Assembly (NCBI GenBank): GCA_964464035.1
Contig: CAYXEN010000030.1
Location: 1-29,250, forward strand
Direction of reading: 5' to 3'
Length of the DNA: 29,250 nucleotides
DNA from: CAYXEN01 sp964464035
GTDB taxonomy: Bacteria > Krumholzibacteriota > Krumholzibacteriia > WVZY01
Positions within the stretch are counted from its first letter, which is position 1, and each line of letters begins with the position of its first letter. Position numbers and translations under genes: made by a program. Below are positions 15,834-24,459 of the stretch, one piece after another. Under the pieces are notes generated by a model, which made no database searches, had not been told where the DNA came from, and was given only the letters and a program-made list of their open reading frames with translations.

Positions 15834-17950
15834 CTCTTCAACCTTCCACGTGCTTCACGATCTTCGCATCGAACCCTCACCGCGGCCTGTTCGATCCGAG
15901 ATCCCGGGCGCGGCGACTGGCGGACGACGACACCGGATCCGGTCGGTTCGACGCTCAGCCCCGACTCCATCGCCTTCTTTTTCGCTTCCCGCAGGGGAAG
16001 GCCGAGCAGGTAGGGGATATCGCCGCCGGCTGCTTCCCCCGAAGAATAGGTATACAATCTCACGACGCCCTTGCTGTCCATCGACACGCCGGGGTCGGGA
16101 TCCTGCGCAATCACCCTTCCCTTGGCCGGCGTGCACACGGCGTTGATCCCCTTCTCTTTTGCGAGGGCCAGGGCGTCGCCCGCGGACAAGCGAAGAAAAT
16201 TCGGAGTGCGAATCCGCTTTCCACGAATTCGTTCCCCGGCCACCACGGTGTCCACCAGATCGTCGTCCAGGATATCCGTCGAATGAGCTATGGCGCTGGC
16301 TATCTCCGCGAACACAGGCGCCGCCGAGACTCCCCCGTACCTCTTGTCGAAATCCGGCTCATCCAGAAGTACCAGGATCGCTATCTTTGGATGCCGATTG
16401 GGAAGGAAGCCTATGAAGCTCGCCGCGTACTTTCCCCTGACGTAACCTCCCTTGCCGGACGCTTTCTGGGCGGTCCCCGTCTTGCCCGCCACCTCGAGGC
16501 CGGGGACCTCCGCCGCCGTGCCCGTGCCTTCGCTCACCACGTCGCGACAGAAAGCCCGCAGCGTCATCGCCGTATCCCTGGATATCACGCGCCGGACTCT
16601 TACCGGGGAGAATCTCCTCACCACGCGATCATCCTCGTCGACCACGGCCTTGATCAGGGACGGGACCATGAGGACGCCGTCGTTCGCCACCGCGGCGAAG
16701 GCGTTGAGCATCTGCAGAGGAGTGACGCCGATTTCCTGCCCGAACGCCATCGTGGCCTGGGTCCTGCCGGACCACTTCGCCACCGGAGCCACGCGCCCGG
16801 CCGACTCGCCGAGAAGCTCTATGCCGGTCCTGTTGCCGAAACCGAAGAGCCCGATGAACTCGTAGAAGCGAATGGGCGGCATCTTGAGAGCGGCCTTGGC
16901 CAACACGATGTTGCTCGATTTGACGAAACCCTCGCGGAAGGTCAGGTATCCGAACTTGTGCGCGTCCGAGATCCGTGCGAACCCGAGATCCGCCCTCCCG
17001 TTCTCTGCGAAAAACACGTCGGTGGTATGCACTGCGCCCGTTTCCAGAAGGCTTGCGGCCGTTATGAGCTTGAAGGTGGATCCCGGCTCGTAGATGCACG
17101 AGATGGACTTCAGGGTCCAAAGCGAATCGACTCGCGAAGCGCGCGAGCGATCCGGAGCGGAGGGGTACTCGGCCAATGCGAGTATCTCGCCTGTGCGGCA
17201 GTTCATCACGATCGCGCTCGCCCAGCGGGGATGGTCGGCGCGGACAGCTTCACGAAGTTTCTCTTCGGCTATCTCCTGGATGACCGCGTCGATGGTGAGC
17301 ACGACGTCTCGGCCGTTGACGGGATCCTTCCTCGGAAACTTGGGAAAATCATGCGCGCGATTCCTCCCGTCCACGACGATTTCTTCGTACCCCCACTCGC
17401 CTCTCAATTCTCCGTCACAGGCCGCTTCGATCCCGGCCAACCCCGTGTTGCCGTCGCCGCAGAAACCGATCAGTTTCATCGCCAGTGACCCGCACGGATA
17501 GATCCGTGACGCTTCCACTTCGACGTCCACTCCCGGGATGTGTTTCAATGCGGCCCTTTGTTCCTTCGTCAACGAACAACGTCTCTTCAAGTACTCGAAG
17601 CCGCTTTTCGAACGCAGCTTGCTCAGGACCAGCTTTCTGGGGATCCCTGCGATACGGGGGAGTTTGTTCAAGACCTCCGATCGATGTTTCCTTGCCTCCG
17701 CCGGGTGCATGGAGATCGAATAAGATCTGCAGCTCAAGGCGAGAGGCTTGCCGTTGCGATCCAGGATGCTGCCCCTCTCAGGTGGAATCCTTCGCTTGCG
17801 CAACCACTGCATCCTGGCCTTCTTCTTGTAGAAATCGTGGTGCAGGACCTGAATGGAAACGAGCTTGCCCCAGATCAGCAACGTAACCATGCTGAAAGCC
17901 ACGCCGACGGCGATTATCCTCAGCCTGTTGCGATAAGCTTTCCTGCTCAC
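15830..17950 (-). CDS. ftsI: septal transpeptidase FtsI/PBP with two PASTA domains
   Basis: This class B penicillin-binding protein cross-links septal peptidoglycan and partners FtsW. The 706-residue protein has a short basic N-terminus, one membrane helix (about 11-32), the dimerisation domain (PPERGSILDRNG at about 56-67) and a transpeptidase domain with the three catalytic motifs: STFK at 291-294, SSN at 345-347 and KTG at 490-492. Two C-terminal PASTA-like domains follow, at about 583-635 and 645-696, each starting near a Pro and containing a -P-G- turn (QDPDPGVSM, QSPRPGSRI). GTG at 17950 overlaps the ftsL stop as GTGA. PASTA-tailed division PBPs are standard in Gram-positives and occur in some other phyla; E. 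coli FtsI lacks them. Confidence 0.96.
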   Translation of the reverse strand: MSRKAYRNRLRIIAVGVAFSMVTLLIWGKLVSIQVLHHDFYKKKARMQWLRKRRIPPERGSILDRNGKPLALSCRSYSISMHPAEARKHRSEVLNKLPRIAGIPRKLVLSKLRSKSGFEYLKRRCSLTKEQRAALKHIPGVDVEVEASRIYPCGSLAMKLIGFCGDGNTGLAGIEAACDGELRGEWGYEEIVVDGRNRAHDFPKFPRKDPVNGRDVVLTIDAVIQEIAEEKLREAVRADHPRWASAIVMNCRTGEILALAEYPSAPDRSRASRVDSLWTLKSISCIYEPGSTFKLITAASLLETGAVHTTDVFFAENGRADLGFARISDAHKFGYLTFREGFVKSSNIVLAKAALKMPPIRFYEFIGLFGFGNRTGIELLGESAGRVAPVAKWSGRTQATMAFGQEIGVTPLQMLNAFAAVANDGVLMVPSLIKAVVDEDDRVVRRFSPVRVRRVISRDTAMTLRAFCRDVVSEGTGTAAEVPGLEVAGKTGTAQKASGKGGYVRGKYAASFIGFLPNRHPKIAILVLLDEPDFDKRYGGVSAAPVFAEIASAIAHSTDILDDDLVDTVVAGERIRGKRIRTPNFLRLSAGDALALAKEKGINAVCTPAKGRVIAQDPDPGVSMDSKGVVRLYTYSSGEAAGGDIPYLLGLPLREAKKKAMESGLSVEPTGSGVVVRQSPRPGSRIEQAAVRVRCEDREARGRLKR

Positions 17951-18381
17951 TTGGTCAATATCCCGTTATGAAAAGCCAGCGGTGAATACTTCCCGATGTC
18001 CTTGCGGCCTCTTTTCGCCGCGACGAGAGGAGTCTCCGACTTTTCGCGGATCGAAACGCGCACGAGCGATCCCGTGTCGGCTTCGACCATTCCCAGCCGT
18101 TTCACGCAGTATCCTACGACCCTCTCCCGTGACGAGAGCTGCATGTACCTGCTCGTCAGCACGTTGATCTTCTCGACGTACGCCTTTTCCTCGCGCTTCA
18201 GCTTTGCGTTTTTCTCCGCGATCCTGCTGACATAGATCTGCATCGAAACGTAACCGAGCAACAGAAGAGCGGCGAACGAACAGCCGATGATCGTCGACCT
18301 CAGACTCAGATTGCCGCTCAGCGCGTTCACGAGGAGATTCGTGAACCTCCTGTACAAACTCGCGTTGAAATAATCGTTCAT
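17947..18381 (-). CDS. ftsL: FtsL-like division protein
   Basis: The 144-residue product has the FtsL layout. A cytoplasmic N-terminus of about 28 residues is followed by one transmembrane helix (about 30-50, TIIGCSFAALLLLGYVSMQI) and a charged heptad-like coiled coil (about 52-80). A conserved-looking RERVVGYCVKRLGM follows, which resembles the end of FtsL coiled coils. FtsL forms a complex with FtsQ and FtsB and activates FtsWI. FtsL sequences diverge strongly, so the name rests on topology plus position between rsmH and ftsI. ATG at 18381 has GAGGTGA upstream. The tail after residue 110 is basic and of unknown role. Confidence 0.85.
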   Translation of the reverse strand: MNDYFNASLYRRFTNLLVNALSGNLSLRSTIIGCSFAALLLLGYVSMQIYVSRIAEKNAKLKREEKAYVEKINVLTSRYMQLSSRERVVGYCVKRLGMVEADTGSLVRVSIREKSETPLVAAKRGRKDIGKYSPLAFHNGILTK

Positions 18382-18390
18382 GTCATCACC

Positions 18391-19305
18391 TCAAATCACG
18401 CATGCCGCCCGCAGCCGGGCGCTTCGTGCTCTCGGATTGCTCTCGATCTCGGAGGGGCTGGGTTTCAGCGCCCTGCGGGTCAGCACTTCGAGTCTGGCGA
18501 AGTGGTTGCACCTGCACACGGGACTCGAAGGAGGGCAAATGCAATCCGAACTTTCCACCTTGAAGTAATTCTTTATCTCCCTGTCTTCGAGCGAGTGGTA
18601 GCTGATGAACACCAGCCTTCCACCCGACTTCACCGAATCGAGAAGGATGCCGAGGAACCTCTTCAGATTGTCGAGTTCCTGGTTGACGAAGATCCTGATG
18701 GACTGGAAAACCTTGCTCAAGAGCGCGGACGAAGCCTTTCCACCTACGGCGGCGTCGACCGCGGATCTCAGATGTGCCGTCGTCCGCATCTCTCCCGTCT
18801 TCTCAGAAGCTTTGATGCTCCTCGCTATTCTCCTCGCGCCGCGGACTTCACCGTAGTTCTTGAGAACGGCGGCCAATTCATCGGCAGTCGACTCCGCTAT
18901 GAGCTCGCGCGCCGACTTTCCGTCCGTTCCCATGCGCATGTCCAACGGCCCGTCGTGCAAGTAGCTGAAGCCTCGATCCGGATCGTCCAGTTGATAAGAC
19001 GAGAGCCCCAGGTCGAGAAGAACGCCGTCCACCTCCGCTATTCCTTCGGCAGCGAGCAAGTCGCCCATGTCGGTGTATGAACCTTGCAGGAGCTTCACCC
19101 TATCCCCGAAGACCTCCAGGCGATCGCTCGCGACGGCGAGGGCTCTCGAATCACGATCTATCCCCACGACTCTCACAGCCGGAGCTGCCTTCAAGATCGC
19201 TTCGACATGCCCTCCGCACCCGGCCGTGCAATCCACCACCAGTTTCGAATAATCGTGCAAGAGCATGGTCAGGACCTCGTCGACCATAACGGGTTCATGA
19301 AACAT
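18391..19305 (-). CDS. rsmH: 16S rRNA (cytosine1402-N4)-methyltransferase RsmH
   Basis: RsmH (formerly MraW) is the SAM-dependent methyltransferase for C1402 in the decoding centre of 16S rRNA. The 304 residues begin with the family signature HEPVMVDEVL. The SAM-binding DCTAGCGGHVEAIL follows at about 25-38, then DLGLSSYQLDDPDRGFSY near 98-115, GPLDMRM, and FISYHSLEDREIKNYF in the C-terminal part. The end (NPRARSARLRAA) matches the usual C-terminus. ATG at 19305 has GGAGA upstream. A 70-nt spacer separates it from mraZ, in which I see no gene or terminator. Confidence 0.98.
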   Translation of the reverse strand: MFHEPVMVDEVLTMLLHDYSKLVVDCTAGCGGHVEAILKAAPAVRVVGIDRDSRALAVASDRLEVFGDRVKLLQGSYTDMGDLLAAEGIAEVDGVLLDLGLSSYQLDDPDRGFSYLHDGPLDMRMGTDGKSARELIAESTADELAAVLKNYGEVRGARRIARSIKASEKTGEMRTTAHLRSAVDAAVGGKASSALLSKVFQSIRIFVNQELDNLKRFLGILLDSVKSGGRLVFISYHSLEDREIKNYFKVESSDCICPPSSPVCRCNHFARLEVLTRRALKPSPSEIESNPRARSARLRAACVI

Positions 19306-19375
19306 CGATGTCTCCGGAACGATCGGTTGAAGGAAGACGGAACATTTCCCGAACCTTCGTGTTCTTGGAAACCGC

Positions 19376-19816
19376 TCAAAACGTAAGATCGTGAAGCTCG
19401 CGGAACGCCTTGACCATCTCGTGGTACTTGGCCTCCATGTTTTCCCTACTCCACACTTCGACGAAAAGATCCATGTTTATGATCGCCACTGTGCCGTTGA
19501 GCATGCAAAGGTCCCGCAGCCTCTGGGGAATCATGATCCTGCCGTGCGCATCCAGTTTCACGCACTCCAGGGAGATCCGCGTGTAACGCAGAAAATCCTT
19601 CTTCTGCTTGCTGGGTTCCTGTTGCATCAGCGCGTTACAGTAACTCTTCCACTGTTCGGCGGTACGGATCTCCAGGTATGAGGGCTCGCTGGTGTTGGGA
19701 ATGAGGTAGAGGCTGTCGCCCTTCTTCATCTTGAAGTAGTCTCTTATCTCGAGTGGAAGGAGAAGCCTTCCCTTCCCATCGATACTGTGAAGGTATTTAT
19801 CGTTGAAGTAGTTCAT
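19376..19816 (-). CDS. mraZ: transcriptional regulator MraZ
   Basis: MraZ is a ring-forming DNA-binding protein that regulates the dcw operon it heads. The 146-residue product contains two SpoVT/AbrB-like halves, each with the family motif: DGKGRLLLPLEIRD near residues 13-26 and DAHGRIMIPQRLRD near 90-103. The length and N-terminus are typical. ATG at 19816 has only a weak GGA immediately upstream. It is the first gene of the cluster, after a 246-bp AT-rich spacer that holds a candidate promoter and palindromes that could be its targets. Confidence 0.97.
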   Translation of the reverse strand: MNYFNDKYLHSIDGKGRLLLPLEIRDYFKMKKGDSLYLIPNTSEPSYLEIRTAEQWKSYCNALMQQEPSKQKKDFLRYTRISLECVKLDAHGRIMIPQRLRDLCMLNGTVAIINMDLFVEVWSRENMEAKYHEMVKAFRELHDLTF

Positions 19817-19834
19817 TCCAGATACTAAAATTTA

Positions 19835-19851
19835 TTAGGTATATTACCAAA
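19835..19851. promoter_or_regulatory. 17-bp imperfect palindrome before mraZ
   Basis: The sequence TTAGGTATATTACCAAA (plus strand) is an imperfect inverted repeat with GGTA/TACC core arms. It lies 18-35 nt upstream of the mraZ ATG and downstream of the candidate promoter, within the expected 5' leader. The position suits an operator, but the known MraZ boxes are short direct repeats, so the binding factor is unknown. In AT-rich DNA it could also arise by chance. Confidence 0.35.
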
Positions 19852-19891
19852 TATTGATTCGATTATGGGACCGGGTGACAAATTCGGCGCT

Positions 19892-19921
19892 AGAATAGAC
19901 CACGCACTGGGAATCGGTCAA
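19892..19921 (-). promoter_or_regulatory. candidate sigma-70-type promoter of the dcw operon
   Basis: On the minus strand TTGACC (19921-19916) is followed after 18 nt by TATTCT (19897-19892). This is a good match to the -35 and -10 consensus, in AT-rich DNA upstream of mraZ. A start site near 19885 would give a leader of about 70 nt. A perfect TATAAT also occurs at 19999-19994 on the same strand but has no recognisable -35 at the right distance. Sigma-factor preferences of this lineage are unknown. Confidence 0.5.
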
Positions 19922-19981
19922 GCCCAAAAAGAGATGTGTTTCGAAATTTTTTCGGTGGGATGAAACGGCCTCCAAGATGTT

Positions 19982-20003
19982 GTTGTATCTCTAATTATAC
20001 AAC
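19982..20003. repeat. 7-bp inverted repeat in the mraZ upstream spacer
   Basis: Perfect arms GTTGTAT (19982-19988) and ATACAAC (19997-20003) flank an 8-nt loop. On the minus strand a TATAAT hexamer lies across the loop and one arm. It may be a regulator site or a weak RNA hairpin at the 3' end of the upstream operon. No T-run follows it. Confidence 0.4.
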
Positions 20004-20020
20004 CTAAATCCTGTTTGTAG

Positions 20021-20041
20021 GCATAGATATCTTATCTAGGC
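20021..20041. repeat. AT-rich hairpin just after the glycosyltransferase stop
   Basis: Arms TAGATA and TATCTA with a 3-nt loop (20024-20038), extended by two further GC pairs across one mismatch, lie 22 nt downstream of the GT-C gene stop on the minus strand. This could be a 3'-end structure for the glycan operon transcript. It lacks a U-tract, so an intrinsic terminator is not supported. Confidence 0.35.
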
Positions 20042-20062
20042 AGCTATAATTTTAGCGGAAAA

Positions 20063-21559
20063 TCAATCGGGCAGCTTTTCGAGGGCGTAGAGCGTGTAGA
20101 AGTAGGGACCGGGCTTGCGAATACCGAGGTTGTCCATCTCCTTGACCAGTATGCTCCGGAACTTGTGTCCTTGCAATACCTTGCCGTCGAACCGGTTGGC
20201 CGTCTTCTCCCTGTCGATGAAGTAATCCACGTGCGGATAGCCGGGCGTGTGGAGATATATCCCACTCTCCACGATCTCTTCGTAGGTGTTGCGCTCGCGC
20301 ATCCTTCCCGTGGCTGGTTCGACGAGGCCGCCGAGATCCAGCACGCGGCGTTCCGAGAAGAAGGCCAGGTAGCCTATGTCGGCCGCAGCCACCACGGCGT
20401 CGCGCGGGGCATTCTCGTTCAGGTAGAGGGCGAGATCCCTGAGCTCGTGGGTCAAGCCGTGCGAGAAGGACCGCGACGGGGGAACGACCACCTTGAAATA
20501 GAAAACGACGCTCACCACGATCATGACCGAAGAGACTGCAACGAGAGCGAAACGCCGGGCCCGCGGAGACCTGCCGACGACCTGCTCGAGACCCGCCAGT
20601 CCCAAAACGGGGATGAAAGGAGTCACGAGGAGGAGGTAGCGCGAAAGAACCTGGATGTCGAACAACACGTACGCGAGCGGCAATGCGATCACGCAAAGCA
20701 GAATGAAACGAACCTCCTTGGCTAGAAGGACGCTCTCCTTCCTCATGAAAACGAGTGAAAGCAAGGCACAGACGATCCACAACCCCTGGGTACTTCCGAC
20801 GATCTTGGCGATCGGAGAGAACTTCTTCACGAAGGTGACGGGATCCAGGATCAATCCCCCGCTCTTCGCACCGGCGGTGTTGGGCAGAAAAGACCCGATA
20901 TGCAATTTCGCGAAGAGCAGCCACGGAACCATGAGGAGGAGATAGACCAGGATCGTTCGGAAGAAGCAGCGGCTGTCCACCTCCCCACGCCGCAGCAGGA
21001 GCGAAACCAGATAGACCGCGAAGAAGAGATACGCTTCGGGTCTGAGCAGGGCCGCGACGGCGAGCATGAATCCCAACCACAAGGCGTGCCGTCTGTTCTC
21101 GTACGCCTCCAGGGACACCAGGCCTGTGAGCACCATCGCCATGGCGGCCGAAGAACTCTCCATGCTCATCGCCGTCCATCGCACGAACCAGGCGTCCGCG
21201 GCGAAAGCGAGCATGGCCAGGAAGGAAACGAGCTCGTCGCCGGTGATCTTCATCGCGAGCAGGTAGAGCAATATCAAAGTCACGAAGCCGCTCAGCCACG
21301 ACAGAACCCGGCTCGTCGCCATGAGAACTTCCCTTCCCCCGAAGATCTTCCCCAAGACCGCCTGCACCATCACCCAGAGAGGACTGGTCGTCCCGAAGGA
21401 TACCTCGCCGGGATTGAAACTGTACTCCCCCCTCTCCATGAGGTTCTTCGCATACTGGATATGAATGAAGCCGTCATCGGTGAAACCCGATCGCAGCGGA
21501 TAGAGCAAAACGAGAAAGACGCTCAAACCGATGAAGATCAAGACGGATCTGCGAAACAA
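20063..21559 (-). CDS. GT-C-type membrane glycosyltransferase
   Basis: This 498-residue polytopic membrane protein has roughly ten hydrophobic helices. After the first helix comes FTDDGFIHIQYAKNLMERG with an Asp-Asp pair at residues 28-29, then YSFNPGEVSFGTTSPLW. This first-loop DD pattern is typical of GT-C glycosyltransferases that use lipid-linked sugar donors on the outer face of the cytoplasmic membrane (ArnT/GT39-like). The C-terminal 120 residues form a soluble domain. The start is TTG at 21559, with AAGGGTG just upstream and the preceding stop at 21563-21565, so it is coupled to the GT4 gene. It probably adds a sugar to a surface glycan; donor and acceptor are unknown. Confidence 0.85.
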   Translation of the reverse strand: MFRRSVLIFIGLSVFLVLLYPLRSGFTDDGFIHIQYAKNLMERGEYSFNPGEVSFGTTSPLWVMVQAVLGKIFGGREVLMATSRVLSWLSGFVTLILLYLLAMKITGDELVSFLAMLAFAADAWFVRWTAMSMESSSAAMAMVLTGLVSLEAYENRRHALWLGFMLAVAALLRPEAYLFFAVYLVSLLLRRGEVDSRCFFRTILVYLLLMVPWLLFAKLHIGSFLPNTAGAKSGGLILDPVTFVKKFSPIAKIVGSTQGLWIVCALLSLVFMRKESVLLAKEVRFILLCVIALPLAYVLFDIQVLSRYLLLVTPFIPVLGLAGLEQVVGRSPRARRFALVAVSSVMIVVSVVFYFKVVVPPSRSFSHGLTHELRDLALYLNENAPRDAVVAAADIGYLAFFSERRVLDLGGLVEPATGRMRERNTYEEIVESGIYLHTPGYPHVDYFIDREKTANRFDGKVLQGHKFRSILVKEMDNLGIRKPGPYFYTLYALEKLPD

Positions 21560-21562
21560 TTC

Positions 21563-22846
21563 TCACCCTTTCGTCATCTCGTCGAGAAACGCAGCGAGTT
21601 CGTGGGCCCTGGCCTTTCGCCCGTATTCCTCCCGGGGGGTCAGGTCGTACTCTTCGTCGAGCTTCCCCCTTTGGAATTTCTCGTGCATGGCCTCGATGAC
21701 GGCGGCTATCCCCTCCGCGTCTTCCTGGGGCGCGATTTCCCCCCTGCGAAGCCCCATTACGAGATCCTTCACTTCGCCGTCGGGCACGAGGGCCAATATT
21801 GGGCGCCGGACGCCTATGTATTCGTACAGCTTCCCCGGTATCATCCCTTTGTAGGCCGGATCCACGTGCTTGATGAGCAGCAGTATATGCGATGCCCGCT
21901 CTATTTTCAAAGTATCAAAATGAGTCATCCCGTCCTTGAACTCGACGACGTCCTGAAGTCCCGAGCGGATCATGTATCGCTCGTTGTCGTCTTCCCTCGC
22001 GCCCACGAAGTTCACCCTCAGTTTGCTTCGAACTTCCGGTTTGCGATCCAGGTAGATCTTCAAAGCCTGCAGGAAAGGCACCGCCGAGCGTTTCTGGGTG
22101 AGCATCCCGGCATGGGTGATCGTGAATACGTCCCCCGAGGGTTCCACGCTTCCCACTTCGCTCATCTCGCTCTCGTCGTAGCCGTTGGGGATCAACGCAA
22201 GTCGCCCGGGATCCACCCCCGCCGAGCCGATCTTCTCGAAATGCCAGCGAGTGGTCACGACGACACCGGCTTCTTCGATCACTTTCCTTTCGAGGCGCCG
22301 GTGAAGCCCGGCATGAAGACCGGTAGGGGGCTTGTACAAGTGGAGATTCATCCACGGATCACGGAAATCCGCGATCCAGGGCAGACCGGAAATCTCGTGC
22401 AGCCTGCGGGCGATGAGGTGGCTGGTCTCGGGTGGGGACGTCGAGTATATCGCATCGAAGCTTTTCCCCGCCATGAGCTTCCTGCCGGCGGACACGGCGA
22501 ACGGATACCAGCCTATGTATGTGTCGGGCACGAGCAGGAAGGAACCGAGCTTGCGCAACACTGCGAACTTCCTGCCGGAACGCACCTGCCCGCTCGGCGA
22601 CCCGCTCCTCTTGAAGGCTGCTATTATCCTTTGCCCGCTCAGAGTCCCTGTCCTTACGACCTCGCACGAATCCGGGACCAAGCGCAGGAGAGACGCGTCG
22701 CGGATCCAGAACGCTTCCGGCCGGGGCGACAGCACGGTCGTCTTCCATCCGTGATCGGGCAGGTACCTTACGAAGGAGAGGGGGCGGTAGACTCCTCCCC
22801 CGGAGAGTGGAGGGAAGAAAGGAACTATCATCAACAATTCTCTCAT
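21563..22846 (-). CDS. GT4-family glycosyltransferase
   Basis: The 427-residue product has the GT-B two-lobe layout. The N-terminal lobe starts MRELLMIVPFFPPLSGGGVY with a glycine-rich acceptor loop. The C-terminal lobe contains PSGDVFTITHAGMLTQKRS and GMIPGKLYEYIGVRRPILAL, the glutamate-rich donor-binding region of retaining GT4 enzymes. It shows no membrane helix, so it likely works at the cytoplasmic face on a lipid-linked acceptor. ATG at 22846 has GGGAG 4 nt upstream. The frame stays open to 22948, but that extension overlaps the flippase gene and is not family-like. It lies between the flippase and GT-C genes. Confidence 0.9.
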   Translation of the reverse strand: MRELLMIVPFFPPLSGGGVYRPLSFVRYLPDHGWKTTVLSPRPEAFWIRDASLLRLVPDSCEVVRTGTLSGQRIIAAFKRSGSPSGQVRSGRKFAVLRKLGSFLLVPDTYIGWYPFAVSAGRKLMAGKSFDAIYSTSPPETSHLIARRLHEISGLPWIADFRDPWMNLHLYKPPTGLHAGLHRRLERKVIEEAGVVVTTRWHFEKIGSAGVDPGRLALIPNGYDESEMSEVGSVEPSGDVFTITHAGMLTQKRSAVPFLQALKIYLDRKPEVRSKLRVNFVGAREDDNERYMIRSGLQDVVEFKDGMTHFDTLKIERASHILLLIKHVDPAYKGMIPGKLYEYIGVRRPILALVPDGEVKDLVMGLRRGEIAPQEDAEGIAAVIEAMHEKFQRGKLDEEYDLTPREEYGRKARAHELAAFLDEMTKG

Positions 22847-22880
22847 GTATCTCCCGTCTTCTCGAGCACTTCCTCGCCGG

Positions 22881-24458
22881 TCACCAGACGAGCAGGCGTG
22901 CCAGCGGAGCGAGCCTGCGGCGGGCCAGGATGTCGAGGAGGGCGTCACGCTCCAAAGAGCTGAAGAATCCGGCCGTTCTCAGCAAACGCACGAAGAACAC
23001 GGCCGATGCGATGAACAAGACGACTTTGGCGGCCGTCAGGGCTCCCCCGAAGGCAAAGCGGCTCCCGGCAAAGTGCAGGATCATGCAGGAAACCAGGAAG
23101 CCGGCGGCGGAGACGGCGAGCTTTCCGATCATGGGCAAAAAGAAATCCCGCCCCAACTCGAGCTTCGATATCCTCACCGCGAGAGACGACTGCAGCAGGC
23201 AAGCTCCCAGGTGAGCCACGCCTACGCCGACCACGCCCCAGGCCGATCCGAGAACGAAGAGCATTGTGACATAGGAAAGCGCCCATACCAGATCGCAATA
23301 GAAAGCTCCCCTTATCTGGTCCAGTGCCTTCATCACCGTGGTGAGAGGCGCCGTGACCGTTGTGAGCGGTATCGAGAGGGCGAACAGCACGAGCACCGAT
23401 CGGGCGCCGAGGTAGTCCCTGTTGCTCAGGACCAGGATCAATTCCCGCGAGAAGGCTATGATCCCGGCGGTTGCTAACAACGCGAGTATCGTATTGAACT
23501 TCAGGATGACCTTGGTCGAGGTGACTATTCTTTCTTCCTGTCCCCTCGCGTACAACCTCGTCACTTCCGGTTGAAACGCGATGTTCGGAACGGTGAGAAT
23601 GCGGTTGGCCAGCTTCATCAGCCTGGAAGCGATGTGAAACAGCGCGAGGGCTTCCAGCATCACCACGTGAGACAACAGGTACCGGTCGAAATCAGAGAAA
23701 GCGATCGCGACGAGGCTCAGCCCGGCTGCGCCGATCCAGTAGCTCGCGTACCGCTCGGACCCGCCCGCGGCGCCCTCGCCGGCTTCGGACGAACGAGCAT
23801 GGGCGCCGTTTCGCGCGAAGAACAGCATGGGCGCGAAAAGCGTCATTGCGACCGCGTCCGTGGCGAGCACCGCGATGCCTAGAATCTTGAATATGGTCTC
23901 GATGTCGAGGCTTTCTCTCGCGGCGAAGAGAACGCCGAGCACGGCGGCCAGAGAGAGGAGTTCGACGGCCACCTGGCGGGTGATCCTCCTCAAGCCGTTG
24001 AGCCCACCGTAGATCACGAGCTTCAGCGTCATCCCGAAAGTAGTCACGTAGAACCAGAACATCAACCTGCCGGTGAACATCGATTCGGGAACGAAGCCGA
24101 GCATCCTATCGGAGAAGAAGTGGACGACGAGGGCCAGGGCGCCCGCCGTGATTGCCGCTGCGCCCAGAGAGAAGACGCTGAGCCGCGTTGCCGATCCCAC
24201 GCTCCGGCGCGACTCGTGCAGCGGTAGAAAACGGATGAGAAGGGCGGGCAGGCCGTTGGCGGCGAGCATGGCGAGCATGAAAGAAAACCCCCGCAGGGAA
24301 GCGAAGAGTCCGAAAACTTCCCTGGTGAGGACGTTCGCCAGCAACTTCATCTGGAGAAGGGATATGAGAGTCCCAAGCGTGGTGAACGCGACCAGGGCCA
24401 GAGTATTGGGCAGGAACCGCCCGCTTCCATTTTCGGCGTTGTTCAAGTCCGTAGACAT
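22881..24458 (-). CDS. Wzx/MATE-like polysaccharide flippase
   Basis: The 525-residue product is hydrophobic throughout with about 12-14 predicted helices. It begins with a short polar N-terminus followed by LALVAFTTLGTLISLLQMKL and LANVLTREVFGLFASLRGFS, the usual opening of oligosaccharide flippases of the MOP superfamily. These move undecaprenyl-linked oligosaccharides from the cytoplasmic to the outer face. ATG at 24458 has GAGGA upstream and starts 1 nt after the preceding stop. The flanking sugar-modifying and glycosyltransferase genes support this role. The substrate is unknown. Confidence 0.88.
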   Translation of the reverse strand: MSTDLNNAENGSGRFLPNTLALVAFTTLGTLISLLQMKLLANVLTREVFGLFASLRGFSFMLAMLAANGLPALLIRFLPLHESRRSVGSATRLSVFSLGAAAITAGALALVVHFFSDRMLGFVPESMFTGRLMFWFYVTTFGMTLKLVIYGGLNGLRRITRQVAVELLSLAAVLGVLFAARESLDIETIFKILGIAVLATDAVAMTLFAPMLFFARNGAHARSSEAGEGAAGGSERYASYWIGAAGLSLVAIAFSDFDRYLLSHVVMLEALALFHIASRLMKLANRILTVPNIAFQPEVTRLYARGQEERIVTSTKVILKFNTILALLATAGIIAFSRELILVLSNRDYLGARSVLVLFALSIPLTTVTAPLTTVMKALDQIRGAFYCDLVWALSYVTMLFVLGSAWGVVGVGVAHLGACLLQSSLAVRISKLELGRDFFLPMIGKLAVSAAGFLVSCMILHFAGSRFAFGGALTAAKVVLFIASAVFFVRLLRTAGFFSSLERDALLDILARRRLAPLARLLVW

Positions 24459-24459
24459 T

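Noticed and set aside
19817..20062. Canonical MraZ-box direct repeats (GTGGG-type) upstream of mraZ.
   Set aside because: Only isolated GGGA or GTGGG occurrences were found, not regularly spaced copies.
20900..22963. A 687-codon plus-strand open frame opposite the glycosyltransferase genes.
   Set aside because: It is antisense to two clear genes, is rich in His, Arg, Glu and Gln, and shows no recognisable domain. Long antisense frames are expected in GC-rich DNA.
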